From Nocardioides alkalitolerans DSM 16699 (GTDB lineage: Bacteria; Actinomycetota; Actinomycetes; Propionibacteriales; Nocardioidaceae): 64,000 nt of DNA. Shown piece after piece: positions 8,177 to 16,988 of this stretch. Positions within the stretch are counted from its first letter, which is position 1, and each line of letters starts with the position of its first letter. The stretch is taken from positions 1,174,582-1,238,581 of the forward strand of contig NZ_AUFN01000010.1 in the NCBI RefSeq assembly GCF_000426525.1. Reading direction: 5' to 3'. The translations under genes and the position numbers were made by a program. The notes under the pieces were generated by a model that was given only the letters and a program-made list of their open reading frames with translations, made no database searches and had not been told where the DNA came from.

Positions 8177-9376
8177 TCACTCCGCCGCGGCGGGCTCACC
8201 CTCGTAGAGCAGGATCTCGCCGTCGGTCGAGTACTCGATGACGACGCCGGGCACCTGGAGGTCGTTGTCGACCCAGGTCAGGCCCTCGCCCAGAGCACCG
8301 TCGAAGCTCTCCTCGGCGACGGTCGCCATGGCGTCCTTGACGGACTCGCGGTCGGCCGACTGGGCCTCCTTGAGCGAGCGCGCCAGGAACCAGGCGGCGT
8401 CGTACGCCTCGGCCGCGTAGTTCAGCGGGTCCTCGCCGAACTCCTCGTTGTAGGCCTCGACGAACTCCTGGCTGGAGGTCGCGCTCATCTGGTAGTTGAA
8501 GTCAGCGGCCCAGACCATGCCGTTGCCGGCCTCGCCCGCGGGGTCGAGGTTGCCGGCCGAGGCGCCCGAGTTGCCGAGCACGGGGCCGTCGTACCCGGCC
8601 TGGCGCAGCTGCGTCATGGCGGTCGGGTTGGCGGCACCCACGAGCAGCACCGACACGAGGTCGGGCTCGGAGCCGAGCACCTGCGAGATCGGCGCCGAGA
8701 AGTCCTGCGTGGTCGCCTGCGTGCCGACCGACGCGGTGATCTCGATGCCGAGCTCCTCCGCCATGGCGGGGAGCGTGTTGCTGCCGATGTCCTGCAGCGT
8801 CGGGGTGGCCTCGGTGTAGATGATGCCGAGCGACTGGGCGCCGGTCTCCTCGATGTACTGCTTCAGGAGCGGGTAGTACTCACGCATCAGGGGCGTGGCG
8901 CGGTAGGTGTAGTCGCCCACGACCACACCGTCGCTGCCGGCCTGCGTGTAGATGGTGGGCATCTGGCGCTGCTCGGCGAGCGGCGACATGGCCACGGCCT
9001 CGTTGCTCGAGACGGAGCCGAACACGGCGGAGACCTCGCCACCCGCGGTGGCCTTGGTCATCTCCTGGGCGGCGGTCTGGGGCTCGGACTTGGTGTCGAC
9101 GTAGTCGATCTCGATGGTCGTGCCCTCGAGGTAGTCCTGCTCGTTGATCTCCTTGATCGCGAGCTCGTAGCCCTTGTTCGCGGCCTCGCCGGCGAAGGCG
9201 ACCACGCCCGTCGTCGGGTTGATCGACACGACCTTGATCGTGTCCGGCAGCTCGTCGCTGGCCTGGGGGCCACCGCCTCCGCTGACGCTTCCACACGCTG
9301 ACAGCCCGAGAACTGACGCCGTGACGATGGCACCGAATGCCATCCGGCGCTGGGACCCGCCCATGAACCCGCTCAT
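8177..9376 (-). CDS. livK: Periplasmic-type substrate-binding lipoprotein of the Liv importer
   Basis: A 399-aa solute-binding protein of the type-1 periplasmic fold. The lipoprotein signal peptide ends in GLSAC (Cys28), so it is anchored outside the membrane. Two lobes follow, with the usual VSINPTTG start and an AEAYDAAW segment. The ATG at 9376 has GAGGAG five bases upstream. It captures the substrate and delivers it to LivHM. A 14-bp palindrome lies 24 bp upstream of the start, so the operon is probably regulated there. The ligand is unknown. Confidence 0.92.
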   Translation of the reverse strand: MSGFMGGSQRRMAFGAIVTASVLGLSACGSVSGGGGPQASDELPDTIKVVSINPTTGVVAFAGEAANKGYELAIKEINEQDYLEGTTIEIDYVDTKSEPQTAAQEMTKATAGGEVSAVFGSVSSNEAVAMSPLAEQRQMPTIYTQAGSDGVVVGDYTYRATPLMREYYPLLKQYIEETGAQSLGIIYTEATPTLQDIGSNTLPAMAEELGIEITASVGTQATTQDFSAPISQVLGSEPDLVSVLLVGAANPTAMTQLRQAGYDGPVLGNSGASAGNLDPAGEAGNGMVWAADFNYQMSATSSQEFVEAYNEEFGEDPLNYAAEAYDAAWFLARSLKEAQSADRESVKDAMATVAEESFDGALGEGLTWVDNDLQVPGVVIEYSTDGEILLYEGEPAAAE

Positions 9377-9399
9377 CCGAACTCCTCGTTACTTTGAAT

Positions 9400-9413
9400 A
9401 TCATGCGCATGAT
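9400..9413. promoter_or_regulatory. 14-bp palindrome upstream of livK (putative operator)
   Basis: The sequence ATCATGCGCATGAT is a perfect palindrome placed 24 bp before the livK start. Its core TCAT-GCGC-ATGA matches the site at 11538 at 10 of 12 positions. Confidence 0.55.
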
Positions 9414-9479
9414 TCGCATGTGATCCACACCATAGGGTCGCGTCGGTTCGCTGTAAAGCGGTTCAGCGAAAGGTGCAGA

Positions 9480-10249
9480 TCAGTGCAGATCGGACGCCGG
9501 CGCGAGAAACGTGCGGAACGCACGAGTCCGCTCCGCGACGAACCGGCGGGCGACGGCCGAGGCCGGGGCGAAGACGTCGAAGCCGTGCACGGCGCCGGGA
9601 TAGACGTGCAGCTCGACCGACACCCCCACCTCGAGGAGGCGGGCGGCGTACGCGACGTCCTCGTCGCAGAAGAGGTCCAGCTCGGCCGTCGCCAGCCAGG
9701 TGCGGGGCAGCCGACGCAGGTCGTCGGCGCGGGCGGGTGCCGCGTACGCCGGGACGCCCGCGTCGCCGGGGCGCACGGTTCCCGCAACCCCGCCCAGGTA
9801 CGCCGCCCAGGCGTGGCGGTTCTTGGTGACGTCCCAGACCCGGGGGTCGACCACCCCGCGGCTCGAGACCGTCGCCTCCCGGTCGTCGAGCATCGGGTAG
9901 ACGAGCAGCTGGGCGTCGACCACGACGTCGCCCTCGTCGCGGGCCCGCAGCGCGACACGTGCCCACCGCCGTGCACCCAGAGCAGCCGGCCCGCGTCCGG
10001 CGCCGCCCCCGCGGCGGGCCGGTGCACCCGCACGAGCACGTCGCGGCCGTCCGCCCCGGTCAGGGTGCGCTCCTCGACGTGCACCCCGTCGTGCGGCACC
10101 GCCTGCGCGCGGGTGGCCGCAGCCAGCTCGCGGCGCCAGGCCCGGGCCCGGGGGATGTCAGCGAGGTCGTAGACGGGCATCGCCTCCAGCGCCGCCGCCA
10201 CCTCGGGGTCGAGGCGCTCGTCGTACCGGAACCCGGCCACCCCGCTCAC
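9480..10249 (-). pseudogene. Alpha/beta hydrolase (hormone-sensitive-lipase type) with internal deletion
   Basis: The GTG start at 10249 overlaps the upstream P450 stop. The first frame reads a normal HSL-type N-terminus up to the oxyanion motif HGGGH near position 9965. Immediately after it the protein continues in another frame with ALRARDE, then AQLLVYPML, and runs to 9480 through the region carrying the catalytic Asp/His (ELDLFCDED, PGAVHGFD). The segment that should join them, including the nucleophile GDSAGG-type motif, about 80 residues, is missing. A single deletion with frameshift explains this. The gene should be catalytically dead. Confidence 0.8.
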
Positions 10250-11502
10250 ATCCCCGCCACGTCGGAGCCGCGGCGCGGCCCCGGTGTGAAGGTCGCCGGG
10301 ATGCGCTGGAAGCCGGCGTTGACGCCCTGGTGCACGTAGGTCTCGACCGCGTCGAGGTCGATCTCGTAGTCGGGCATGCGCTCGAGGACCTGCCCGATCA
10401 GCGACCGCGCCATGGCCCGTCCGAGGTGGGCCCCGGCACACCGGTGGACCCCCATCCCGAAGGCGGTGTGGCGGTTGGGCCAGCGGTCGATCCGCACCTC
10501 GTCGGCGTCGTCGAACTGCGCGGGGTCGCGGTTGGCGGAGCTCCAGGCGAGCAGCACCCGGTCGCCGACGCGCAGCGGAGCGCCGTGGAAGTCGACGTCC
10601 TGCACCACCGTGCGCGCCAGCGCCTGGGTGGGCGAGAACGCGCGCAGGAACTCCTCGACCGCCCGCTCCAGCAGCTCCGGCTGCTCGATCAGCTCCCGGC
10701 GCTGCGCCCGGTCCCGCTGGAGGTGCACGAGGGTCTGGCTGACGAGCGAGGCCGTCGTGCCGACGCCGCCGCTGATGAGCAGCTCGACGAGGGAGTAGAC
10801 GCCGTCGTCGGTGATGGGCTCGCCGTCGACCTCCTGGTCGAGCAGGTGGCTGATGACGTCGTCGCGCGGCTCGGCCCGACGGGCGACGATCGCCTCCATG
10901 ATGCGGCCCTCCATCCACGGGATGTCGACCTGCACCGAGCGGGTGTGGGCCTCGCTGCCCGGGGTGTCGGCGAGCACGGAGTGCAGCGCCCGGGAGTAGC
11001 GGCGCCAGTCGGCGACGTCGAGCCCCAGCCAGTCGAGCGTCACCACGGCGGGCACGCCGATGACGCTGGAGAAGTCGCACGCGCCCTGCTCGACGACCTG
11101 GTCGACGAACCACGTCGTCCACCCCTCGACCATCGGCGCGAGGCGCGCGACCGCCGCCGGCGAGGTGAGGGGGTTGAGCAGCTGGCGGTAGGAGCGGTGC
11201 AGCGGCGGGTCGAGCTCGACCGGGATGTGCAGGCGCGTCGGCGCCTTCGGGATCACGTTGTTCAGCCCGGTGCCGCCGTGCTCGCTGCGCGCCGACGAGA
11301 AGGTGCCCTCGTCACGGGCGGCGTCGAACACCGACGGGTAGTCGCTCAGCACCCAGAAGCCGCCCTGCGCGGGGGTCCAGGCGATCGGTGCGGTCGCGCG
11401 GAGCCGGCGGTACGACGCCACCAGGTCGGCGGAGTGCGTGGGCGAGTTGTGGTCGAACTCGACCACGGTGACGCCCGGACGGTCGGGTGCTTCGGTGGAC
11501 AT
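10246..11502 (-). CDS. Cytochrome P450 (first of two paralogues)
   Basis: A 418-aa soluble bacterial P450. The heme-binding loop is FGMGVHRCAG with ligand Cys355, and ExxR is at Glu284-Arg287. The I-helix motif, normally AGxET or GGxDT, reads GGVGTT (245-250): the threonine is kept but the acidic residue is glycine. The ATG at 11502 is where homology to the paralogue at 22064 begins (EFDHNS). It is divergent from an LLM monooxygenase and upstream of a hydrolase pseudogene. It would take electrons from the ferredoxin at 21723 and the reductase at 25078. Substrate unknown; the missing acid suggests altered proton delivery or substrate-assisted chemistry. Confidence 0.93.
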   Translation of the reverse strand: MSTEAPDRPGVTVVEFDHNSPTHSADLVASYRRLRATAPIAWTPAQGGFWVLSDYPSVFDAARDEGTFSSARSEHGGTGLNNVIPKAPTRLHIPVELDPPLHRSYRQLLNPLTSPAAVARLAPMVEGWTTWFVDQVVEQGACDFSSVIGVPAVVTLDWLGLDVADWRRYSRALHSVLADTPGSEAHTRSVQVDIPWMEGRIMEAIVARRAEPRDDVISHLLDQEVDGEPITDDGVYSLVELLISGGVGTTASLVSQTLVHLQRDRAQRRELIEQPELLERAVEEFLRAFSPTQALARTVVQDVDFHGAPLRVGDRVLLAWSSANRDPAQFDDADEVRIDRWPNRHTAFGMGVHRCAGAHLGRAMARSLIGQVLERMPDYEIDLDAVETYVHQGVNAGFQRIPATFTPGPRRGSDVAGM

Positions 11503-11537
11503 GGGACCCCTCGCGCTGCTCGACAGTGTGACGCAAT

Positions 11538-11549
11538 TCATGCATATGA
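11538..11549. promoter_or_regulatory. TCAT-N4-ATGA motif between P450 and LLM genes (putative operator)
   Basis: TCATGCATATGA lies 36 bp from the P450 start and 54 bp from the LLM start, in an A/T-rich patch between the divergent genes. It matches the livK palindrome at 10 of 12 positions, suggesting one regulator for both. Confidence 0.5.
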
Positions 11550-11602
11550 TAGGGAGATATTCGCCACGGGCCAGTGGCGGCCACCCAGCACGGAGGTCCG
11601 CA

Positions 11603-12634
11603 GTGCAGATCGGCGTCATCCTCGGCGATGTCCACGCGAGCGTCTCCCCGCGCGACCACCTCGACGGCCTGCTGCGCCAGGTGGAGGCGGCCCAGCGCAA
11701 CGGCATCTCGCACATCACGATGGGGCAGCACTTCCTGTACGGCGACCTGCGCTGGCTGCAGCCCATCCCGACGCTGGCGCGCATCGCGGCCGAGCTCGAC
11801 GAGCACGTCACCCTGGCCACGACGGTCGTGCAGGTGCCGCTCTACCACCCGGTGATGCTGGCCGAGGACCTCGCGACGCTCGACATCCTGACCCGCGGCC
11901 GCCTGGTCGTCGGGGCGGGCGCCGGCTACCGCGAGGACGAGTTCACGGCACTGGGCGTCGACTTCTCCCAGCGCTTCGCGATGTTCGACGAGGCGATCAG
12001 CATCATGAAGCAGATGTGGACGCAGGACACGGTGTCGTTCGACGGGAGGTTCTGGTCGCTGACGGAGGGCAAGACCCACATCCGGCCCTACCAGGAGCCG
12101 CACCCGCCGATCTGGATCGGCGCCATGAAGGACCACGGGGTACGACGCTCCGCCCGCCTCGGCGACGGCTGGCCCATCACCCCGGAGACCCGCGGACCCG
12201 AGATGGTGCGGCTCCTCTCGATCTACGAGGACGAGCGCGAGCGGGTCGGCCGGCCCCAGGTGAAGCACCCGCTGCGCCGCGAGATCATCCCGGCCGCGAC
12301 GACGGACGCGGCGTACGAGCGGTTCGAGTCCATGGCCAAGGAGCGGCTGCTCGCCTACGCCGACCGCCAGCTCGCGACCCGCAGCGCCGACGAGCTCTCC
12401 CGGGAGTTCCGCGAGGTCGCCCGCAAGGAGACGTTCATCGGCACCCCCGACGAGTGCGTCGCCCAGATCGCCGAGATGGCCGCGCTCGTGCCGATCGACC
12501 CGATCCTCGTACGGGCCCAGTGGCCGCACATGACGAGCGAGGCGGTCGTGGAGTACCTCGACGACCTCGGCCGCGACATCGTGCCCGCCGTCGCCGACAT
12601 CGTCTCGGTCGACCGCGTCGTGCGGGCCGCCTGA
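11603..12634 (+). CDS. LLM-class flavin-dependent oxidoreductase (luciferase-like monooxygenase)
   Basis: A 343-aa luciferase-like TIM-barrel protein. Typical segments are DILTRGRLVVGAGAGY (about 94-109), FDEAISIMKQMW, and the PPIWIGAMKDHGVRRSARLGDGW substrate/flavin region in pieces. The GTG at 11603 has GGAGG six bases upstream. Members use FMN or F420 to oxygenate or reduce aldehydes, ketones or alkanes; the cofactor is not evident here. Its position divergent from a P450 and sharing the same putative operator implies a role in the same pathway, for example a Baeyer-Villiger-like or hydroxylation step. Confidence 0.88.
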   Translation: MQIGVILGDVHASVSPRDHLDGLLRQVEAAQRNGISHITMGQHFLYGDLRWLQPIPTLARIAAELDEHVTLATTVVQVPLYHPVMLAEDLATLDILTRGRLVVGAGAGYREDEFTALGVDFSQRFAMFDEAISIMKQMWTQDTVSFDGRFWSLTEGKTHIRPYQEPHPPIWIGAMKDHGVRRSARLGDGWPITPETRGPEMVRLLSIYEDERERVGRPQVKHPLRREIIPAATTDAAYERFESMAKERLLAYADRQLATRSADELSREFREVARKETFIGTPDECVAQIAEMAALVPIDPILVRAQWPHMTSEAVVEYLDDLGRDIVPAVADIVSVDRVVRAA

Positions 12635-12655
12635 GCCGACGACGGCCCTGACCCC

Positions 12656-12698
12656 TCGCGGTAGGTCGTACCCGCGCCACGGGTACCTCCTACCGCGA
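12656..12698. terminator. Hairpin terminator between convergent genes
   Basis: Arms 12656-12674 and 12680-12698 pair at 17 of 19 positions around a 5-nt loop. It separates the LLM gene (end 12634) from the TetR gene (end 12710). The left arm is identical at 18 of 19 positions to the hairpin at 50261. Confidence 0.75.
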
Positions 12699-12709
12699 AC
12701 CGACCGGCC

Positions 12710-13300
12710 TCAGCCCGTCGCGATGCCCGCCCAGATCATGTCGGCGACGTGGCGCCACGCGGCCGGGTCGGTCTCGCCGATCTCGGAGAGCCGTCCGGCG
12801 GTGCCGAGGATGAGCACGGAGAGGTCGGCGTAGGTGATGCCGGGCCGCACGAGACCGTCGGCCACGGCGGCGTCGAGGGACGCGGTGAAGAGGGCCTCGA
12901 CCTCCGCGCGCGCGGCCGTCACCTCGTCGTCGATCGCGCCCGCCCGGAGCAGGTCGAGGGCCAGGCGGTCGCCGCGCAGGCGCGCGTAGAGCTCGAGAAA
13001 GACCTCGCGGAACGGTACGTCGCCGGCGTCGGCGGCGGCCCGCAGCGCCGTGCGCCAGTCGACCAGCCACCGCAGCGCGACCTCGCTCAGCAGCTCGGTC
13101 TTGCTCGGGTAGTTGCGGTAGACCGTCGCGTTGCCGACGCGCGCCCGGTCGGCCACCTGGGCGACGGTGGCGTCGAGCCCGTGCTCGGCGAACACGAGCG
13201 CCGCCGCCTCCGCGACGCGGGTCCGGTTGCGCTCGGCGTCGGCCCGGCCCCTGGCACGGGGCGGGTCGGCGTCGTCGGCGGGAGGCACGACTGGCGTCAC
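12710..13300 (-). CDS. TetR-family transcriptional regulator
   Basis: A 196-aa repressor with an N-terminal TetR helix-turn-helix (TVAQVADRARVGNATVYRN region, about residues 45-65) and a helical ligand-binding C-terminus. The GTG start overlaps the stop of the UGSC gene (GTGA), so it is the last gene of the long leftward operon and is translationally coupled to it. This implies autoregulation or feedback on the whole operon. Possible targets are the inverted repeats at 21953 and 21994 or the TCAT-N4-ATGA sites, but this is inference. Confidence 0.88.
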   Translation of the reverse strand: MTPVVPPADDADPPRARGRADAERNRTRVAEAAALVFAEHGLDATVAQVADRARVGNATVYRNYPSKTELLSEVALRWLVDWRTALRAAADAGDVPFREVFLELYARLRGDRLALDLLRAGAIDDEVTAARAEVEALFTASLDAAVADGLVRPGITYADLSVLILGTAGRLSEIGETDPAAWRHVADMIWAGIATG

Positions 13301-13854
13301 GAGACCGGCAGCAGGGCCGGGGCGCTGCGCAGCTGCTCGACGGCCGCGTCGACCGACGCGCGAGCCAGCGTCCGCAGCCGGTCGTCGCTCTTGGTCGCGG
13401 CCGGGTGGGGCACCACGAGGTGGTGGTAGCCGGGCGAGCCCAGGTTCGCCGCGAACCGGGCGACGTGGGCCACGAACACGTCGGTGATGAGCACCGTCGC
13501 CGGCACACCGCGACGCTCGAGGAGCAGCGCGTCCTGCAGGGAGCAGGCGCTGCACGCCCCGCAGTCACCGAGACCGGTGACGACGAGGTCGGCGCGCGCC
13601 GCGATCTCGTCCGCGTGGGCGTCCTCGACCGGGAACGCCGCCGACGACTTGCTGACCAGCTCGACGTGGTCGAGCGAGAGACGCTCGGCGAGCGCGTCGC
13701 CGAGATGGGCGAGCAGGTCGCGGGCCTTCGGCTTGCCGTTGTCGATCAGCACGAGCCGGCCCCCGACGACGTCGCGGCCGACGCGGGACGCGAGGTCCAC
13801 CGGCGCGGCGGGCGCGTCCTCGACGACGGGCACGTGCACCTGGATGGTCGTCAT
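13297..13854 (-). CDS. UGSC-family protein, cysteine form
   Basis: A 185-aa cytoplasmic protein. Residues 97-104 read DCGACSAC; Cys98-Gly-Ala-Cys101 stands where selenoprotein relatives carry the Sec-Gly-Ser-Cys motif that names the UGSC family. All three cysteines (98, 101, 104) use TGC codons, so no selenocysteine is needed. Secondary structure suggests a flavodoxin- or thioredoxin-like alpha/beta fold: strands LVLIDN and VVTGLG with the redox motif in the loop after a strand. Family function is unknown; a thiol redox or thiol-dependent catalytic role is inferred. It overlaps both neighbours by 4 nt and forms a coupled unit with the 378-aa protein and TetR. Confidence 0.8.
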   Translation of the reverse strand: MTTIQVHVPVVEDAPAAPVDLASRVGRDVVGGRLVLIDNGKPKARDLLAHLGDALAERLSLDHVELVSKSSAAFPVEDAHADEIAARADLVVTGLGDCGACSACSLQDALLLERRGVPATVLITDVFVAHVARFAANLGSPGYHHLVVPHPAATKSDDRLRTLARASVDAAVEQLRSAPALLPVS

Positions 13855-14987
13855 GCGGGCTCCTCGGGGGTGGGACGGGCGGTCGGGCGGGAGAACGTCG
13901 AGAGGTCGACCTCGCAGGCGTCGGGCCCGCAGTCGGGCAGGGCCTCGCCCGCCGTACGCACGCGGCGGGTGACCGCGCGGGTGTGCTGCGCGGGCGCGAA
14001 GGCCGGCAGGTAGGCCGACCAGCCCGGTCCGGGACCCCCTGCGGTCACGAGGAGCACGTCGTCGGCCGAGGCCAGCGACGGGAGCAGCCCGTCGGCGCCC
14101 GGCGTCATGTCGTGCTGGCTCCCCACCTCGAGGGGCACGCCGTGCGCGACGAGCTCGTCGGGCGGCAGGCGGCTCTCCCGGAACAGGAACTCGCGGACGC
14201 GCGCCTGCGACCAGCCCCCGTCGCGCAGCGCCCCGGAGTGCTCGGGGCACAGCACGGCGATCCCCTGGCCGCCCTTGCCGACGGGGAAGCTCGCGGCCAC
14301 CCGGATGGCGGACACGAAGGTGCGGGCGACGTCCTCCGGCACCTCGGAGAGGTGGTTCGCGACCTGCCGCGGCGCCTCGGTGGCCATCACGGTCACCGTC
14401 GTGTCGTCGGCGTCGAAGCCGAGCTGCACGCGCAGCGGCTCCCAGGGCGCCGGCGGGTCCTGCTCGGCGAAGCAGAGCGTCAGCTTGCCGGGGTTGCCCA
14501 TGGAGGTGGCGTCCATGTCGCCGACGCGGGCCCCGAAGACGTTGCGGGCGACGAGCCGCACCGCGCGACCGATCGTGGCGTTGGCGCGGTTGCCGGGTCC
14601 GAGCGCGTTGTGCGACGCGTTCATGCCGACCTCGGCGGCCAGCGGTCCGCTCACGACCACGCACGTGGCCGCTCCGCCGGTGCTGGTGAACGCGGCGTGC
14701 GCGTTGAAGGCCGGGTCGAGGGCGGCGCCGAGCGCGGCGACGACGATCGGGAAGTACGCCGGGAGGCAGCCCGCCATGACCGCGTTCACCGCCGCCTGCT
14801 CGATCGTGACGACCCGGCCGCGCCGGGGGATGCCGCCGATCACGTCGTCGGGCTCCCCGTCGACCGCGGCCACCATCGCGGCGACGGCCGGCGGGGTGGG
14901 CGGCACGACGGGCAGGCCGTCCGTCCACCCCCGGGCGAAGAAGATCTCGCCGACCTCGTCGGCCGGCAGCTCCAGAAGGTCGGTCAT
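13851..14987 (-). CDS. Uncharacterised conserved protein coupled to the UGSC protein
   Basis: A 378-aa cytoplasmic protein with no recognised catalytic motif. It begins with an acidic helix and FARGWTDGLPVVPPTP, a pattern I associate with uncharacterised proteins encoded beside UGSC proteins; the rest is Gly/Ala-rich with conserved-looking GGIPRRGR, MNASHNALGPGNRANATIGRA (in parts), and SMGNPGKLTLCFAEQD segments suggesting a compact alpha/beta enzyme. The ATG at 14987 has GGGAGG five bases upstream; its stop overlaps the UGSC start. The two proteins probably form one enzyme or complex. The reaction is unknown. Confidence 0.75.
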   Translation of the reverse strand: MTDLLELPADEVGEIFFARGWTDGLPVVPPTPPAVAAMVAAVDGEPDDVIGGIPRRGRVVTIEQAAVNAVMAGCLPAYFPIVVAALGAALDPAFNAHAAFTSTGGAATCVVVSGPLAAEVGMNASHNALGPGNRANATIGRAVRLVARNVFGARVGDMDATSMGNPGKLTLCFAEQDPPAPWEPLRVQLGFDADDTTVTVMATEAPRQVANHLSEVPEDVARTFVSAIRVAASFPVGKGGQGIAVLCPEHSGALRDGGWSQARVREFLFRESRLPPDELVAHGVPLEVGSQHDMTPGADGLLPSLASADDVLLVTAGGPGPGWSAYLPAFAPAQHTRAVTRRVRTAGEALPDCGPDACEVDLSTFSRPTARPTPEEPA

Positions 14988-15090
14988 GGACACCTCCCAC
15001 CCCACCACGGACGGGTGGGCGCGATCGTTCGACAGTAGCCCCGGAACCGGACTAGAGCAATCCGCTTCGAGAGGTCGGGGCAGCGGGTGC

Positions 15091-15747
15091 TCAGACGACC
15101 CGGTGCGTGCGCACGAGCGCCCGGGCGTTGCCGAGGGTGAGGCCGGCGACGCGCAGGTCCTCGGCCAGGCCCTCGCCCTCGCCGAGCACGTGGTCGACCG
15201 CCTCCTCCACCGACCCGAAGGCCCGCAGGTCGAGCAGGTCGGCCGCGTCGCCGTACCGGCCCGTGCCGACCCCGCCGGTCGCCCAGTACTGCTCGTGCCC
15301 GGGCCCGTCGGTGCGCGCGGGCCACGCCTCCGCGGCGGCGTCGCGGAACTCCTCGACGGGTACGGCGACGTGGCGGCGCAGCAGGGTCGCCACCGCGACC
15401 GCACCGTCGGGCACCGGTCGGTGCCGCGCGGCCTCCGTGAGCATCACCGAGAAGCCCGACTTGTCGACCAGCTGCTCCTCGTCGGCCCGCACCGCCCCCT
15501 GGTAGTGCGCCGACGCGAAACCGGCCTCCATCTCGGCGACGGTGTCGAAGTCCAGCAGCGAGCACGCGTCGACCCCCAGGTACGGGAAGGGCCGTCGGCC
15601 GTCGACCAGCACGGGGTGCAGCTGCACGTAGCCGCGCAGGCCGGGGATGGCACCGGCTGCGTCGGCGTGCGCGCTGCGCCAGTGGTCGACGAACGCGGTG
15701 GTCGTGAGGCCGGCACGTCGCGGCGCCATGCCGATGCGGGTGAGCAC
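15091..15747 (-). CDS. EthD-domain protein (dimeric alpha/beta barrel)
   Basis: A 218-aa protein with two ferredoxin-like EthD/NIPSNAP-type repeats: the first around TTTAFVDHWRSAHA (about 16-29) and GLRGYVQLHPV, the second after residue 115 with VPVEEFRDAAAEAW. The GTG at 15747 has GGAGG five bases upstream. EthD proteins accompany P450 systems (as in ether degradation) and some act as decarboxylases or cyclases on small substrates. It lies 17 bp after the racemase gene in the long operon. Specific role unknown. Confidence 0.78.
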   Translation of the reverse strand: MLTRIGMAPRRAGLTTTAFVDHWRSAHADAAGAIPGLRGYVQLHPVLVDGRRPFPYLGVDACSLLDFDTVAEMEAGFASAHYQGAVRADEEQLVDKSGFSVMLTEAARHRPVPDGAVAVATLLRRHVAVPVEEFRDAAAEAWPARTDGPGHEQYWATGGVGTGRYGDAADLLDLRAFGSVEEAVDHVLGEGEGLAEDLRVAGLTLGNARALVRTHRVV

Positions 15748-15764
15748 GGAGACCTCCAGGGGTC

Positions 15765-16988
15765 CTAGGAACGGGGTGATCGGGGGGAACCGGCGGAGTG
15801 GGGGGTGCCGACGGCACCGCTGTCGACGAGGGCGGCGACGCGGGCCGCGTCGTACCCGAGCTGGGCGAGGACCGCCGCGCTGTCCTGCCCCGGGCCGGGG
15901 GCCGCGCCGGGCACGGGCGTGGGGCTGCGGCTGAACCGCGGCGCGACGGCGGGCTGGCGCACCGGGCTGCCGGGCGGCACGCCGGGCACCTCGGCGTACG
16001 CCGCCCGCGCGACGGCGTGCTCGTGGGCGGCGGCCTCGTCGAGGTCGAGCACCGGCGAGACGCAGGCCTCGACGCCCTCGAAGGCGGCGGTCCAGTCGTC
16101 GCGGTCGCGGCCCCCGAAGGCGTCGGTGAGGGCGGCCCGCAGGGCGGGCCAGCGGGTCCGGTCCTTGTGGGCGGAGACCAGGTCGGGATCGGTGAGGCCG
16201 AGCACGCCGAGCGCGTTGCGGAAGAACCGCTCCTCGATCGCGCCGAAGGCCACCCAGCGGCCGTCGGCGCACGTGTAGACGTCGTAGTAGGGGCACCCGG
16301 TGTCGAGCAGGTTGGTGCCCCGCTCGGTCGACCAGCGGCCCTGGGCGCGCAGCCCGTGCACGAGGCCCATGAGGGTCGACGTCGACTCGAGCACGTTGGC
16401 GTCGACCACCTGGCCGCGGCCCGACGTCCGGGCCTCGAGGAGCGCGCAGACCACGCCGAACGCGAGCGACGCGGCGCCGCCCCCGAAGTCGCCGACGAGG
16501 TTGAGCGGCGGCACGGGCCGCTCCCCCGCACGACCCATGCTGTGCAGCGCCCCGGTCATGCCGATGTAGTTGATGTCGTGGCCGACGACCTGCGCGAGCG
16601 GCCCGTCCTGGCCCCACGCCGTCAGGCGCCCGTAGACCAGCCGCGGGTTCACGGCCAGGCAGCGGTCGGGCCCGACGCCGAGCCGCTCGGCCACCCCGGG
16701 CCGGTAGCTCTCGACCAGCACGTCGGCGGTCGCCACGAGGTCGAGGAGCACCGCCACGCCGTCGGGTGACTTGAGGTCGAGCGCGATCGAGCGGCGCCCG
16801 CGCTCGATCACCGGGTTGGGGGTGTAGTCGGCGCTCGGCGGTCCGGTGCGGTCGACGCGCACCACCTCGGCGCCCATGTCGGCGAGCAGCATCACGCTGA
16901 ACGGGCCGGGCCCGATGCCCGCCAGCTCGACCACGCGGACGCCGGCGAGCGGCCCGCCCGGGCCCGTCTCCTCCTGCGCCTCAGGCAC
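15765..16988 (-). CDS. CaiB/BaiF CoA-transferase family protein, alpha-methylacyl-CoA racemase-like
   Basis: A 407-aa class III CoA-transferase-fold protein. The N-terminus ELAGIGPGPFSVMLLADMGAE (in parts), the GHDINYIG loop, NLVGDFGGG and FGAIEERFF correspond to the His, Asp and Glu active-site segments of alpha-methylacyl-CoA racemase (AMACR/MCR). It would interconvert 2R- and 2S-methylacyl-CoA so that a stereospecific acyl-CoA dehydrogenase can act, as in sterol side chain and isoprenoid degradation. The GTG start overlaps the ligase gene by 8 nt, so product of the ligase is passed on. The C-terminal 50 residues are Pro/Ser-rich and divergent. Confidence 0.85.
   Translation of the reverse strand: MPEAQEETGPGGPLAGVRVVELAGIGPGPFSVMLLADMGAEVVRVDRTGPPSADYTPNPVIERGRRSIALDLKSPDGVAVLLDLVATADVLVESYRPGVAERLGVGPDRCLAVNPRLVYGRLTAWGQDGPLAQVVGHDINYIGMTGALHSMGRAGERPVPPLNLVGDFGGGAASLAFGVVCALLEARTSGRGQVVDANVLESTSTLMGLVHGLRAQGRWSTERGTNLLDTGCPYYDVYTCADGRWVAFGAIEERFFRNALGVLGLTDPDLVSAHKDRTRWPALRAALTDAFGGRDRDDWTAAFEGVEACVSPVLDLDEAAAHEHAVARAAYAEVPGVPPGSPVRQPAVAPRFSRSPTPVPGAAPGPGQDSAAVLAQLGYDAARVAALVDSGAVGTPHSAGSPRSPRS

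Noticed and set aside
13550..13600. Selenocysteine insertion in the UGSC motif
   Set aside because: The three motif residues use TGC codons; there is no in-frame TGA.
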